64,000 nt of DNA from Bromus sterilis (Eukaryota > Streptophyta > Magnoliopsida > Poales > Poaceae): assembly GCA_950022295.1 (NCBI GenBank), contig OX465598.1, positions 338,347,324-338,411,323 of the forward strand, read 5' to 3'. Both the position numbers and the translations under genes were made by a program. The notes under the pieces are model-generated. The model ran no database searches, was not told where the DNA came from, and was given only the letters and a program-made list of their open reading frames with translations. Every line of letters begins with the position of its first letter. Positions within the stretch are counted from its first letter, which is position 1. Of the stretch, positions 24,901 to 35,694 are shown in pieces.

Positions 24901-26418
24901 AAGGTCTGGAAGAGGAAGCACATTCAAATAATGCACCTGGGTTTTAGAGCTTGGTGAGGTGTACTTGATTGTCTGGCCTGATGGATGGGTTAGTTTCACT
25001 GACTTGGCTTTACAATCAAGGACAGCATTCTGTCTTGATAACCAATCCATTCCTAGGATGACATCAATGTCTGAAGACTTGAGGGCTATAAGTGAGGCAA
25101 GGAATACTAAACCCTCAATTGCAACTTCATTCTCATGACTCACCATGGTGGTGTTCCATCTAGATCCAGGGGCTTGCACAACTAAGGGGGTGGATAACAT
25201 CGAAAAAGAGATGTCATGTGACAGTGCAAAGTCCTGGGATATAAATGAGTGAGATGCTCCTGGTTCAAACTGAACCGAAGCTGGGGTGGAATTGACAGGA
25301 AGGGTTCCGAGTACAACATCGGTTGACTTGTGGGAATCTAGAATGGATACATGATTCACATAACCATGTTCATAAACAGGAGGCTTGACATTGGAAGTCT
25401 TGGGTGGTGGCTTACCACGACGAAAAGCTTGCTTTGGATTAGGGGTGGTGGCTACATGATTTTGAGGACACTCTCGAACATTGTGGCCTGATTGTCCCCA
25501 TTGGAAACAAACACCACGTGGAATGAAAGGAACTTGAGCACTTGATTGTCCAACAAAATTCCAAGGAGGAAGTTTGGGTTGAGGTTGACGATATATGGTG
25601 GTTGGTGGTCTAGAAGCACTTACAGCACGACTGACGTCATTGAAGGGAATCCAAACACAGCGTTTCCGAGAAACTGGGCTAGAAGATTGTGCAAACTCAC
25701 GATGACGCTTGCGAGACTCTTCATACAACTCATTTCCATACTCGGCCTTGAAGGATTTGTCGACCAAGTCCCTGAAGTTGATGAACTCGTGAAGATTCAG
25801 GTCATGACGAAGGACGGGGCTAAGTACCTTGCGGAACCTTGCTTGTTTCTTGGCATCGGTGGATACTTCTTCTTGGGCATAGCGTGCTAGACGAGTGAAC
25901 TCAGTCCTATACTCATGAATAGTCATCTTTCCTTGGGTCAGATTGCAAAATTGTTCTCTCTTGCGCTCCATCAGCTGATCCGGAATATGATATCCTCGGA
26001 AAGCATCACAGAACTCTTTCCAAGTCACCACGTGACCTACTGGTTGCATTGCTACGAAGTTCTCCCACCATTGAAGAGCAGCACCTTCCAGAAAGTATGC
26101 CGCGAATAGCACACGATCACTTGGAGCAACATGGGTTGTCTCAAGCTTACGCTCGAGGGAACGAAGCCAATCATCGGCATCAAGGGGCTCAGAAGAACAT
26201 CGGAATACTGGCGGGTTGAGGAGAATGAAGTCCTGGATGGTAACAACACTATGATGCTGACGAGAAGTGTTCTGCTCAATACGCTCGAGAAGACGTGTCT
26301 GATCACGACGATTCTGCTCAGCCTCCATCATGATTTCTGCCGTTGAGGTTGGTGGTGGAGGTTCTTCACCGTCTATGTTACCGGAACTGGGATCAACACC
26401 CTGATTTGCACCTGACAT
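21949..26418 (-). pseudogene. Element C gag-pol polyprotein with four nonsense codons
   Basis: One continuous frame of about 1490 codons from ATG at 26418 (MSGANQG...). By codon: retrotransposon gag about 75-245; CCHC knuckle about 304-317 but with Trp for the second Cys (CFQWGQSGH); protease with Glu at codon 385 replacing the catalytic Asp (EPGASHSF); RT with YLDD; RNase H; HHCC and DD35E integrase; chromodomain near the end. The first 1048 codons are open. Stops replace Gln (23269-23271, TAA), Arg (22585-22587, TGA), Tyr (22408-22410, TAA) and Tyr (22342-22344, TAG), all in integrase or beyond; no frameshift. The frame ends inside the 3' LTR. The integrase codon that is TGA in A and B is TGG here. 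Confidence 0.93.
21963..21978 (-). promoter_or_regulatory. Element C polypurine tract
   Basis: Minus strand TTGATTGGGGGCAAGT abuts the LTR start TGTCAGAACCC. Confidence 0.85.
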
Positions 26419-26846
26419 TCTGTGTGATAAGAATCAACAATCAGAATAGGATTTAGGACACAAATCTATGCTAAGATAGAAGACTATAATGCAATAGCAT
26501 CAAAGCCACAAACGGACAGCATAACGGCTGCACCGGGATGGAAATTGAGACAACCTACAGGATGACGGACATCACTTTCACAGAACACTATGGAATGATG
26601 ACTCAAAAAGACCACAACACTCCTACAGCTACAAAGAAGGAATCAACGAGATGTCCTAGTAAAGACATAGATGAGACTAGTCCTATCTTCCCGTAGAATA
26701 AGATGAGGATGACTCAGAACTCAGATCGATGAGGGTAAGGAGAAAAAAGAAGCCTTACGTTGTTCCCTTATACCCAAAGTAACTATATAACTATAGAATG
26801 CTAGACTTGACATCGGCCAATGGTTTGATAATCCTACATGCAGTCC
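26419..26846 (-). other. Element C 5' leader between primer site and gag
   Basis: About 430 bp with no ORF. Its last bases before the gag ATG read TTCTTATCACACAGA on the minus strand, a pyrimidine-rich tract ending in CAG as in a plant 3' splice site. Element A has the same arrangement. Confidence 0.6.
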
Positions 26847-26859
26847 TGCTCTGATACCA
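26847..26859 (-). other. Element C primer-binding site (tRNA-iMet)
   Basis: TGGTATCAGAGCA on the minus strand, four bases from the LTR end. Confidence 0.93.
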
Positions 26860-26863
26860 AGTA

Positions 26864-29800
26864 TGTCGGGACCCGGGGTTAGCGTATGTAATTCCGGTCA
26901 TAATGCAATCACATGGAGAGCCGAGAGCCATACCCACTTGTCTAAGCAGACAAGGCCAAGCACAGATCACTCTCGGTAAGCATCGAACGTGAGGGGCATC
27001 CCATCCAGGCCGGATGATCAACTGAGATGGGTCCTCATCGTCCGCTCACAAGTCTAAATGCTTATGGGTGGTGAATCCCATACTCATAGACAAGTCGCCT
27101 CAACCATGTTATCGATTGAATCATAACCCTTACATAGACTTACTCCAGCCCGATCACTTAGTCGGGGTCTAGGGCGGGCTCGATCATACCACAAAATGTG
27201 CACGAGACAGAGTCTCGAGCAATCGCATCGCGATGCCCCAAGCTGCGCACATCTAAGGGCCACTTGGTGTATAAAAGACCGCCAGCCAGATCACAACTAA
27301 GGTCTCGATAACCCATACTAAGACATGCATGTTATAATCATACACGCAGCAGACATGTCTAGTATAAACAGATGGTAATCACAACATGAACTCTACAAAC
27401 TCATAGTCTTTATAACTTCTGCTAAACAGAGCAGACATAGTAGTTGTATTACAAGCAGAGATCACATGGATGTGATCCAACATTACATCAAGCATCAACG
27501 GAAGCAAATTATGTCTTAGTAAAGACAAGGTTAACAAATGGCTTAAGAAGCCTGAAAGAAAATACAACGACCCTCCAAAGGGCACAGGCTGCTGTCTGGA
27601 ACTATACGACCTGGTCCACGTCGAGCTCGAGGTAGAGGCCACCATCAGGGTTAGTGGTCTCGTCTCTAAAACATAGAATAAGCATACGTGAGTACAAAGT
27701 CGTACTCGGCAAGACTTACATAGGAACTATACTACTCATGCACATGTATCAAGGCAAAGGGAGGTGGGGTTTCACTTGCAGAAGTGTCAGCTTTGACTTG
27801 GCTAGTCCTGTACTACGAATACCAGAATGAGGTAAGGAGCGTACACGAGTCCAAGTAACAAGTCTCCAACCAGTACACCACTATGGATACTTCCTCGACT
27901 TCCCCACGAGGAAGCACGCCATAGCACTCACACTTGTCTTGACAAGTTTTAAGAGTAAATGTTCAACTTGTCTATGATCAAGTAAAGGTCTCCAAGTAGT
28001 CCATAACCGCGGACATGGCTATTCGAATAGTTCATTAACCCTTCAGGGGTGTACTGCTACACACACGCCTCATCAGTTACCGCCTGGGGATGGACCCTTC
28101 AAATGAGTACCGGCGAGGATGCTGCCACGACACTTCACTCACGGCACCATCTCTATTCCTAAGGAGTCGCCTATTTGAGTTGGGACCACAATCGGAATCC
28201 GGTCGATTTTTCCGATGCGGACTCCTACATCTGCTAGGATTGTGGTTTGCTTACTACTTTGACAAAATGATAGGTCATGCAAAGGAGTGGGTTCAACTAG
28301 CGGTAGAACGTATCATGGTGACATCCTATACATGCATTTGCGAGAATGAGAGGGCACTGAGATTTTATCGACATGATCAAAGAGGGGGTGCTTGCCTTGC
28401 TGACGATCACGAGGTACTAGCCTTCCGACGTGAGGTTGAACTCGTCTCCGAGATCAACTCTACCGGGAAGAAGCAATCACCGAAGCATTTGAAGTAAAGC
28501 ACAATCAAGATAATACAATGCACATTCAATATGCAAAACATAGCATGGCAAGGTGCTGATGTGACTTATGTTTGAATTGCAACATGTTAATTGAAGTTGA
28601 TTTGAAAAGTGAATTCAAATTCAAACTCCAAGTGTTATTCAAATTTGGTCAACTTGCATTTGCTAAAGTCTGTTCATTGTAAACCAATTGGTCATGTGTG
28701 TGCAATGCTTCTGAAGTGTAAGTGATCACCTTTGCATTGCATTGGTTGAATTTCAAATGAGCATTGTAATTTATTTGATTTAATACAAAAGAGCCAAATA
28801 GCAAAATTGCTACTGATCCCTCATTGTATTCATTTCAAACATGGTTGAAAGTTGGTTATTTGGATAGAGAATTTTATTCTGATATTTTTTCATATATTAC
28901 ACTTTGAATTTGGACTTATAGTTTAAAAGATATTCAATTTCAAAGTTTTGCTTATTTTCTGGAATTTACTGAATAAATTAAATGATTTCTCTTTAATGCA
29001 TCAGGGTGATGTCATGCTGACGCAGGGGCTGGCCTGACAGGGGGGTCCCACTGGTCAGTGACTAGGGGGTTAATCCCCTTTGTTTAAAATTAAACCCTAT
29101 TTAATTAGTGGCCTGGGGCCCATCTGTCAGCGAGAGAGGGGAGGGTTAGGAGCTGGGTTAGGCGTGCTAATGGTGTCGTCGTCGGAGGCCACTGTAGCCG
29201 GCCGGATTTCGCGCCGGAGAGGGGAAACGGGCACGGGGGAGGAGCGGGGAGGCACTGGGACGAAGCCCTCATTGTCGCGCATCGTGTATGGCTAGTGGGG
29301 GCTCAAGCGGAGGCCTGTGGCCACGACCTCGACGGAGAGTGCGGCGGCCGGAGCTTCTGCGGTGACGGGGAAGGCAACAGAGGCACGGGGAGAGCCACGA
29401 ATGGGGGGGGGACGAAGCTCCGTTCTCACCTGAGCACGAAGGCGAGCTCGGGGCGGCCGGGGAGGAGCTGGACGAGGCGGATTTCTCGCCGGAGTTTGTT
29501 GCGGCCGGCGGCGAGGATGTGAAGGGGGCGACGCCTCTGGTGAAGCTCTGCTCAAATCAGCGGCGTGGTCCGACGAGGAGCTCCTCTGCGGGCCTTCTGG
29601 ACACTGCGGTTCTACGGGAGGGAGCCGGTGGCCACGCGGGCGCACGGTGGCCGCTCCGGTGAGCTCTCGGGGGTGGCGCGAAACTGGCAGAGGAGAGAGG
29701 GAGATGAACCTGCGAGGGGGGAAAAAGGCCTGGGAGCTTCTGGGCGTCGTCCAGCGCGAAGGAGAAGAGGGGGGAAGCACTGCGCGGCGAGGAGGAGGTG

Positions 29801-30363
29801 GCAAGCATGCCACAGCGCACGGTGCGGCCGTCTCTCCTCTTGGCAGAGAGGAAGAAGACAAGGCGGCTAAGGTGGGCTGGGCCAGATGGGCCTTCGCCCT
29901 AGGCGTAAGGTAAGGTCTTTTCCCCTGTTTTTCTTTTTATTGTTTCTGTTATTTGTTTTGCCCTTGAAATAAAAATACTAGGGCATTTTATAAAATCCCC
30001 AATTATTTTTATAAAACCTAGGTGACATAGTATTAGTCAACCCCAAGTTTTGGGAATTTTTGAAATTCAAATTATTTGAATTCCAATTCAAATAGGCAAT
30101 TGATTTAATTTCCAAGCCACTATTTGGATTTTTGAAAAATCTATGAGCATGGGATTAATCCCAAATCACTTTTAAAATGATCACACTCATTTTTAGGATT
30201 TTCAACACATCCAAAAGAATTTTGGAAAAAGATTTATTTCTGGCCTTTTTATTTAATTCATTTAGGGCTTTTCTTTTCCCCAATTCTTTTTCTTTTGCAA
30301 TTTTTTTTCATGATGCAAAAATGCTAGCTTGGAAAAGCACAAACCTAAATTAGGGTTCTGACA
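26864..30363 (-). repeat. Element C 5' LTR with internal deletion
   Basis: 3500 bp, collinear with 18026-21962 except for a 440-bp gap at 28221-28224, where ACTC is shared by both deletion ends (19383-19386 and 19823-19826 in the other LTR). The putative minus-strand donor lies at 29424-29429. Confidence 0.92.
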
Positions 30364-30693
30364 CAGGTAGTAAAGAATTTTTTAGGGGCACTTCTACAAC
30401 TCAAATAAAAAAACTCCTGACATACGGAAGTTTCGTAATCTGTGTAAAAATTTCAGCTCAAAAAGATGAACTGGGATTTTTTTGGAATTTTTCTGGTCAC
30501 GAGGACAGAATCTGTTTTCTGGACAGCATGTCACAACTTTTACTTCCCTTGCCGTAAGAGGCTATAACTTGGCACAAAGTTGAAAAATAAAGATATAATG
30601 ATGTTGCTACAGTAGTAACAATCATCAAGACACAACAAAAGCAAAAAGAAACACCTAAATTCGTTGCGGGCTGCCTCCCGAAAGCGCTTTCTT
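30364..30693 (-). other. Element E interior directly left of its ORF
   Basis: Starts with the CAGGT duplication of element C and continues E's interior to the end of the E ORF. No coding or RNA feature is recognisable. Confidence 0.6.
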
Positions 30694-31863
30694 TTATGCC
30701 TTTAAGCTAGGCATGTAGATTATAGAAGATGCTCTCACAAGAATAAGAATTTTGAAGCAAAAGAGAGCATCAAGAAGTAAATATGAAACACATTTAAGCC
30801 TAACCCACTTCCTATGCATAGGCATCCTGTAAGAAAATAAATCAAAGAAGCACAAAGTGACATGCATAGGAAGGTGGAACAAGAACAACTTTAAAACTTT
30901 CAACATAAAGAGAGGAGTTTTAGTAATATGGAAGTTTCTAAAACCAAACTTCCCTCTCTCAAAATAATTTTCAGTAGTATCATGAACAACATCAAGAATA
31001 TAACTATCACATAAATCATGTTGTTCATGACCTACAAGCACACGTGTATAGTTTTCAACACGGTCTTTAGGATTATAAGATAAATGCAACCCATCACATT
31101 GAGCCTTGATAAGAGAAAAGTTCTCCGGATTTGGAGATTTCAAAAGGATAATAGAACAATCAAGTGTGGGTGAAATAGCAACAATTTCATGCTTAACATA
31201 AGGAACTATAGAGAGTTCATTTTTGTCAGCATCATCCATAGTGGCATCTTGGCCATCAACAAAGCAAGTATCAAAATCATCAGAAAGGGAAGTATCAAGT
31301 GAATCCTCGGAATCATAAGATTCCTCTTCATAGCAATCATTAGCCTCTTCTTGGGCAGCAAGTATTCTATTTTTAAAATCCTCAATATAAGAATTGGAAG
31401 TATAATTATCGAAGCAATAAGGAAGAACTGCAAAGTTTTCAGACTCGAAAATAGTATCGTGATACTTTTCAATCAAAGAAGCAATCTCATAGGCACCTTT
31501 AAAGGCAACAAACTCTTCAATCTTTTCAACATCAAAGTAATCATAAACACCTTTAGCATAAGAAGATAAGATCTCATTTTCATTAAACTCACATTGGAAA
31601 GGGAGGTGTTTATGATCTATATTAGAACAGCAAGTGAAATCATAAATGTGGCACAAAAGTTTAGCATGGCAATAAGAAACATGTATTTGATCCCATAAGT
31701 GTTTCCCTTTCTGAGATATGCGGTGCCGCGTATAATGAGCATGCTCATCCAATGATTTTCCCTCAACCAAGTCGGTCGGGTTTTTAGCGCGAGCACAAAT
31801 TGACCGAAGACGATCCAAGTGAAACATGTCCATCCTACCATATTTGGGTGGTTCATCACCCAT
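30694..31863 (-). CDS. Element E ORF: 389-aa protein of unknown function
   Basis: Intact frame from ATG at 31863 (context CACCATGG, good for plants; eight upstream codons lack an ATG) to a stop at 30694. It begins MGDEPPKYGRMDMFHLDRLR. It sits where gag would be in the non-autonomous element E but shows no gag capsid, CCHC, protease, RT or integrase motif. Visible parts are a basic/aromatic N-terminal third with several Cys and His; a strongly acidic middle (about residues 175-210, rich in E, D, S); and a hydrophobic C-terminal part with LFLFHLPMHVTLCFFDLF and a VSYLLLDALFCFKILILV run, possible membrane segments. I recall similar anonymous proteins from Triticeae repeats, but no function is known to me. 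An env-like role is possible only by position-free analogy. The intact frame after a few percent of LTR divergence suggests constraint or chance survival. Confidence 0.7.
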   Translation of the reverse strand: MGDEPPKYGRMDMFHLDRLRSICARAKNPTDLVEGKSLDEHAHYTRHRISQKGKHLWDQIHVSYCHAKLLCHIYDFTCCSNIDHKHLPFQCEFNENEILSSYAKGVYDYFDVEKIEEFVAFKGAYEIASLIEKYHDTIFESENFAVLPYCFDNYTSNSYIEDFKNRILAAQEEANDCYEEESYDSEDSLDTSLSDDFDTCFVDGQDATMDDADKNELSIVPYVKHEIVAISPTLDCSIILLKSPNPENFSLIKAQCDGLHLSYNPKDRVENYTRVLVGHEQHDLCDSYILDVVHDTTENYFERGKFGFRNFHITKTPLFMLKVLKLFLFHLPMHVTLCFFDLFSYRMPMHRKWVRLKCVSYLLLDALFCFKILILVRASSIIYMPSLKA

Positions 31864-32028
31864 GGTGAGGATAGCATAAATAGGCAAAGAAAGACAAAGG
31901 CAAAAGATAGCAACTATTTTTGTGGTTTTTCATAAAAGACACTGAGATAAAAACTGAAGGGTAAACTAACAAGACTAAAAAACAAAGGTAAAGGGTAGTA
32001 TGCAACTCCCCTATCTTAGCACTCGGAG
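31864..32028 (-). other. Element E 5' untranslated leader
   Basis: Short stretch between the primer site and the ORF start on the minus strand; no other feature seen. Confidence 0.6.
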
Positions 32029-32046
32029 TCCCCGGCAACGGCGCCA
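32029..32046 (-). other. Element E primer-binding site (tRNA-Asp)
   Basis: Minus strand TGGCGCCGTTGCCGGGGA, complementary to the 3' end of plant tRNA-Asp including CCA, ten bases from the LTR end. Athila-lineage elements typically use this primer. Confidence 0.9.
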
Positions 32047-32056
32047 GAAATACTCT

Positions 32057-33675
32057 TGCTTATTGGCTTCTCGCCCTTCGTTGGTGAGCCCCAAGTGGAA
32101 GGCGTGATGCAGTAAAGCAGCAGTTTTCCCTCGGTGAAGATACCAAGGTTTGTCTCCAGTAGGACTCCAGAGATGATAAGTAGGTGTCAGAGGCGCAACT
32201 GACGCGGACCTGCACACAGACACAGATAACTTTGTTCCCAATGAAGTTCAAAGAGGTTGTCAATCTCTCCGGTCTTGTTGTTCACAAATGATAAAACGCA
32301 AGGGATAATGATAGCAACTTGAAAGTAAATGAAGAAAAGTAAATATAGCTTGGAAACAGTAATGAGGATATGGATCGGGATACGTGATGTTCACTAGTGA
32401 TGTCTCTCTCCCAAAAGACGATAAAACTGCTATGGGAGGTAAACAAATTACAGAAGGGCAATTGACAGGATTATGAACGCACCGCAATGCTAACTATGCT
32501 ACAAAAGAAAGGAAGAGGTTCAAAAGCACGGGCAGTACGCCAAAATAAGTAGACCGAAATCCATCTGCATCTACTACTAATCATCCACCTTGAGAAATCT
32601 ATCCAGAACATCTCAATGGTATTAAGTTGCGAGCCCCACCCAAAGTGTAAACCCAAAGCAACAGACAACTGCATTAAAAAGAACTTTGCGTAAAGTAAAC
32701 AATCCTTTTAACCGCGGTTACAAGCACCGTTGTTTTCCCCCTTGTGGCAACAGCACATCCCCTAGACTCATGTTTCAGTCACTCAAGCGTGTCATCGGGG
32801 GGGCATGAACCCACAATCTAGCACAACGCTCCCTCTTGGAGTCACTACCTACTACTTGGCCAAAGCAATAAACAGCAACGGAGAACATGCAAGAATTACT
32901 TAGGAACAAAAATATAAGAGATGAAAAACAAATATATTACTCTATCACAATCTGAACATAATCTCATAATCCATCAGATCGCTCCAAACTCAGCATAGCA
33001 ACAGCAGAAATATTACAAAGGTGCCTCGATCATGTAGGGCAGCTCACGAGGTCTAAACAATGAAGATCAAAGAGGGGAGGAGAACATCACATAGCTACTG
33101 ATCACGGACCCATGGTCCAAGGAAAACTACTCACGAGACATCCCGGGAGCATCCATGGTGGAGAGTAGACTCCCGGAGGTCAATCCTCCCTTCGGCAGGG
33201 TGCCGGGAAGAGGTCTTCTGGTGCTCCCGATCTTGGAAGCGCGGCGGTGGCGGAACAGAGGCGAGTTCGCGGAATAGGGTTCCTGCTCTGGAGTTTTCCC
33301 GTGACATAGATTAAATAGGCGAAGGGGGCAGCCAGAGGTGGACCAGGGACCCCAGGCGCCCCCCTGGCGCGGCCAGGCGTGGGGCCGCGCTGGGTGGCCG
33401 CCTGGGGCCCCCTAGCTCCCCTCTAGCCCCTCCCGGGCTCTTCTCGAAGCTTCCGTCACGCTGATTTTTTATCTGAATTTTTCTGGCACTTTTTGTATGG
33501 GGGAAAACTAAAATAGAAAAATAGCAGAAAACAGGAACTGGCACTGGGGTGCACTGAGTTAATAGGTTAGTCCAAATATGATCAAAAGTGTAAGAAAGTG
33601 TATCTAGATCATAGCAATATGACACAAAACATGCATGGAGCAAGCAGAAATTATAGATACGTTTTGGACGTATCA
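32057..33675 (-). repeat. Element E 5' LTR
   Basis: 1619 bp, matching 13929-15555. Minus-strand GCCTATTTAATC at about 33309-33320 is a TATA-like promoter site. Confidence 0.92.
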
Positions 33676-34161
33676 GCTGCGTGTATGTTTATAACATGCA
33701 TGTCTTTGTATGGGTTTTCGAGACCTTAGTTGTGATCTGGCTGGCGGTCTTTCATACACCAAGTGGCCCTTAGATTTGTGCAGCTTGGGGCATCGCAATG
33801 CGATTGCGCGAGACTCTGTCTCGTGCACACTTTGATGTATGATCGAGCCCGCCCTAGACCCCGACTAAGTGATCGGGCTGGAGTAAGTCTATGTAAGAGT
33901 TATGAGATAGTCGATAGTATGGTTGAGGCGACTTGTCTTTGAATATGGGAGTTCATCACCCATATCATTAGACTTGTGTGCGGACGATGAGGACCCATCT
34001 CAGTTGATCGTCTGGCCTGGATGGGATGACCCTCACGTACGATGCTTTCCGAGAATGTTTTGTGCTTGGCCTTGTCTGCTTAGACAAGTGGGTACGATTC
34101 TCGGCTCTCCATATGACTATGTCGTAGCGGGACTTGCATACGCTAACCCCGGGTCACGACA
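33676..34161 (+). mobile_element. Element B, 5' LTR, last piece
   Basis: Starts with the second GCTGC and runs to GGGTCACGACA, the end of the LTR, which is followed by the primer site. It matches the last 480 bp of the A-type LTRs with about 8-10 percent difference by eye. Confidence 0.9.
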
Positions 34162-34165
34162 GACT

Positions 34166-34178
34166 TGGTATAATAGCA
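34166..34178 (+). other. Element B primer-binding site, degraded
   Basis: TGGTATAATAGCA, the tRNA-iMet site TGGTATCAGAGCA with two changes (CAG to AAT in the middle). It lies five bases after the LTR end as in A. Confidence 0.8.
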
Positions 34179-34580
34179 GTACTGACTGTAGGATTATCAG
34201 CCTTGGCCGAAGTCGAGTCTAGCTTGCTATAGTTATATAGTTGCTCTGGGTATATAAGGGAACAACGTAAGGCTTCTTTTTTCTCCTTACCCTCATCGTT
34301 CTGAGTTCTGAGTCACCCTCATCTTATTCTACGGGAAGATAGGACTAGGCTCATCTATGTCTTACTAGAACATCTCGTTGTTTGCTTCCTTGTAGCCGTA
34401 GGGAAGTTGTGTTCACTTTGTTAAGATTGTTGTGCCTCCTGATTTCTTACATCGTATGTAAGTGATGTTTCTACATTGCAAGAAAAGATATTTCTTACAA
34501 TTACAGCCGTTATGCTGCCCGAGTCATTCCAAGTTTCTTCATAATCTGATGCATTTGCAAACTCCTTGTTTCTGTTTCAG
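34179..34580 (+). other. Element B leader between primer site and accessory ORF
   Basis: About 400 bp without an ORF. It ends in CCTTGTTTCTGTTTCAG directly before the ATG, a very good plant 3' splice-site sequence. Confidence 0.6.
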
Positions 34581-35360
34581 ATGGCGGATCTTCCCCCTCG
34601 GCAGATTGTTCGTCTGACCAGGTGCCTCGGTGTGCGTGGGCATCCCGCCATGCTGATCGAGATGATGTCCTACATTGGATACCGATGGTACCCTGAGTAC
34701 ACAGTTGAGGAGAAATTCCTTAACTTCAACCAGACCCAGTTCCACTGCATTGTCTGGATCTACCCGCACCACACTGGAGTCACTCAGCCTATCCACTTTG
34801 GACATGGCATTGGCATGACTGAGAACATGGCTGTGCAGGATGCTGGATACTCATGTATTACCCTGCTAAGAGAGGAGCACACTTTTCTTGGAGACACATC
34901 CTTCCTCTATATCCCTGCTGCACTTCCAGGAGAAGAGGGTTATTACACCGGATTGTACACAGATCACTCCTTGGAGGACCCTTTGCTTCAGATCAATGCT
35001 CGGCACGCTTGTGATAGAGATCGTGATGCACGCGCCCTTCGTTTTGAGCTTCACGCCACCCATGTCCGTTTGTATCGAGCACTTACACTCCTGGCTCCTT
35101 TTGTGAGTGTTGGATCAGTGGAGTATGATGCTATCTACCCAGTCAGGACACAGATGCCTTCTCGAGTTGCTTGGCCCGAGATTGGAGGCATTTTTCAACC
35201 CCGTGGTCCTCTGCTTCCACCCTACGCTGGACCTAGGCCCCATCCTTGCCCAAATGGATATCAGGGTCCACAGGCCTCCGTGTTTTCCGATGGTCACCTT
35301 CAGCTACCGGGTTACGCGGGTAACTTTTACGAGGACTACTATGGAGATGGAGATGAGTGA
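34581..35360 (+). CDS. Element B accessory ORF upstream of gag, 259 aa, unknown function
   Basis: Intact frame from ATG (34581, MADLPPRQIVRL...) to TGA, lying between primer site and gag of a chromovirus whose gag-pol is broken. No retroviral motif is present. The protein has a globular-looking first 170 residues with many aromatic and His residues (for example CIVWIYPHHTG and FLYIPAALPGEEGYY), then a Pro/Gly/Tyr-rich tail (about 195-250) ending in an acidic EDYYGDGDE. The start was chosen because the frame's earlier codons include no ATG and a splice-acceptor-like TTTCTGTTTCAG directly precedes it. Element F carries an ORF of similar size at the same place; the pattern A..DA/AA...L, F.Y.P.A..PG...Y may be shared, but the similarity is weak. 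Elements A and C lack this ORF. Confidence 0.7.
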   Translation: MADLPPRQIVRLTRCLGVRGHPAMLIEMMSYIGYRWYPEYTVEEKFLNFNQTQFHCIVWIYPHHTGVTQPIHFGHGIGMTENMAVQDAGYSCITLLREEHTFLGDTSFLYIPAALPGEEGYYTGLYTDHSLEDPLLQINARHACDRDRDARALRFELHATHVRLYRALTLLAPFVSVGSVEYDAIYPVRTQMPSRVAWPEIGGIFQPRGPLLPPYAGPRPHPCPNGYQGPQASVFSDGHLQLPGYAGNFYEDYYGDGDE

Positions 35361-35694
35361 GACCGCCTGTGGCCTTGCTTTAGTAAGGATGTAGTAGTAT
35401 TTTAGTATATTGTACGCAAGGTGTTCTAAGTTCCAGAGGCTTAGATAAATAATGTATAGGAAGTCGGAGTGCCTCTGAAGGATGTATCATCTTCATCACG
35501 TTTGTATTAGCTTGGCGCTTGTACTAAAATGATGTATGGTTTGTATGACAGCTTGTGAATATATGGCTTGTATGCTTTTATCACCATGTTGTCAAGATAA
35601 TTACTTCCTTTGCTCTGTGATTCTTCCAGTACCTTCAATACCTTGTTTAGAATCTTCCAATAAACTCTGTTTGACTTTGGTTTTCACCTTCAGG
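35361..35694 (+). other. Element B spacer between accessory ORF and gag
   Basis: 334 bp with no ORF of note. It ends TTTGGTTTTCACCTTCAG, again acceptor-like, where gag begins. Confidence 0.55.

Larger units (their letters stand above)
18026..30363 (-). mobile_element. Element C: Tekay-like Gypsy chromovirus with long LTRs
   Basis: A 12.3-kb minus-oriented element nested in E. The 5' LTR is 26864-30363 (3500 bp) and the 3' LTR 18026-21962 (3937 bp); the length difference is mainly a 440-bp deletion in the 5' LTR. It has a tRNA-iMet primer site, a polypurine tract, a single-frame gag-pol with a C-terminal chromodomain, and a CAGGT duplication. LTRs differ by about one to two percent by eye. 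It is related to A and B, sharing LTR modules and the terminus GGGTCCCGACA, but its LTR start TGTCAGAACCCTAATTTAGG marks a separate subfamily. Confidence 0.93.
13929..33675 (-). mobile_element. Element E: non-autonomous Athila-lineage (Sabrina/WHAM-like) LTR retrotransposon
   Basis: Minus-oriented Gypsy-type element of about 7.4 kb once the nested element C (18026-30363) is removed. LTRs of 1627 and 1619 bp start TGATACGTCC on the minus strand and end AATAAGCA; the flanking duplication is GCTGC. The primer site is complementary to tRNA-Asp, and the 3' LTR start and polypurine tract AAGCTTGGGGATGT resemble Sabrina/WHAM-type elements. The interior has no gag, protease, RT or integrase, only one 389-codon ORF of unknown function next to the primer site. 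LTR differences are a few percent by eye, more than in the nested C, consistent with the nesting order. Confidence 0.88.

Noticed and set aside
24668..24931. Plus-strand frames inside the minus-strand pol of element C, and minus-strand frames inside pol of A and B
   Set aside because: They are antisense shadows of the conserved RT and integrase coding sequence; the same antisense frame recurs wherever pol does.
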